A DNA stretch of 21,363 nucleotides from Thermoleophilaceae bacterium (GTDB taxonomy: Bacteria > Actinomycetota > Thermoleophilia > Solirubrobacterales > Thermoleophilaceae): positions 1-21,363 of the forward strand of contig JACCXP010000425.1 in the NCBI GenBank assembly GCA_013696905.1, in the 5' to 3' direction. The position numbers and the translations under genes are program-made. Of this stretch, positions 21,221 to 21,363 are shown in pieces. How positions within the stretch are numbered: the stretch's first letter is position 1; the number at the start of each line of letters is the position of its first letter. The notes under the pieces are model-generated. The model did not search any database, was not told where the DNA came from, and worked only from the letters and a program-made list of their open reading frames with translations.

Positions 21221-21363
21221 ATGGAGCAGCAGGCAGCGCGTGACGGGTTGGCGGCGCCGGCCGCCCCCGGGAGCTTCTCGACCGAGCTTTGGTCGGGGAT
21301 CGAGGGCGTCTACGCGGCGATCCTCGACCATCCCTTCCTCGCCGGGCTCACCGACGGCTCGCT
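21221..21363 (+). CDS. tenA: TenA/thiaminase II-like protein (N-terminal 47 codons, cut by window edge)
   Basis: From ATG 21221 the frame is open to the end of the window. After ~16 Ala/Pro-rich residues it reads S-F-S-T-E-L-W-S-G-I-E-G-V-Y-A-A-I-L-D-H-P-F-L-A-G-L-T-D-G split by no gaps, which is the usual N-terminal helix of TenA aminopyrimidine aminohydrolases (F-x-x-x-L-W, then H-P-F-x-x-x-L-x-x-G). TenA salvages thiamine breakdown products. The catalytic cysteine and glutamates lie beyond the window. Linkage to the ThDP-dependent Xsc 17 kb away is not implied. Confidence 0.7.
   Translation, partial: MEQQAARDGLAAPAAPGSFSTELWSGIEGVYAAILDHPFLAGLTDGS

Overview
The window is a very GC-rich bacterial segment with densely packed genes, GTG/TTG starts beside ATG, many 1-4 nt start/stop overlaps and strong purine-rich ribosome binding sites. 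Gene content and style suggest an actinobacterium, perhaps of the Thermoleophilia (Solirubrobacterales/Gaiellales type). That placement is an inference from style and protein resemblance, not from a marker gene. No tRNA, rRNA, CRISPR array or insertion sequence was seen.

Region 1 (1-2002) is housekeeping-like. It holds the 3' end of a secreted or membrane SPOR-like protein, a convergent class II histone-deacetylase-type deacylase, and a small cysteine/histidine-tailed protein of unknown function. Four tandem 11-bp units lie between the last two genes and look like a response-regulator binding site.

Region 2 (2054-12483) is the most interesting part, a plausible organosulfonate catabolic cluster all on the + strand. 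An IclR regulator is followed by sulfoacetaldehyde acetyltransferase (xsc), an acylating sulfoacetaldehyde dehydrogenase (sauS-like) and a complete tripartite tricarboxylate transporter (tctB, tctA, tctC). After a strong hairpin come the two subunits of an aconitase-X-type lyase and a cytosolic molybdopterin sulfite oxidase, these three coupled by 4-nt overlaps. Xsc releases sulfite and the oxidase can detoxify it to sulfate. Aconitase X is not, to my knowledge, part of any described sulfonate pathway. The coupling suggests it acts on a sulfonate, possibly eliminating sulfite as the unrelated SuyAB does.

Region 3 (12484-13265) is a gene graveyard: a frameshifted aminoglycoside-phosphotransferase-like fragment runs into the C-terminal part of a DUF3995-type membrane protein.

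Region 4 (13266-20935) is a divergent pair of operons around a GntR/FadR-type regulator with a perfect 15-bp palindrome in the control region. The minus-strand operon runs regulator, amidohydrolase, Rieske ferredoxin, enolase-superfamily enzyme, then an SDR protein that contains no tyrosine. The plus-strand operon is a four-subunit succinate dehydrogenase/fumarate reductase-like complex in the unusual order B-A-C-D. Together they look like a catabolic module of unknown substrate that passes electrons to quinone.

Region 5 (20936-21363) holds a truncated antibiotic-biosynthesis-monooxygenase-like remnant and the first 47 codons of a TenA/thiaminase II-like gene.
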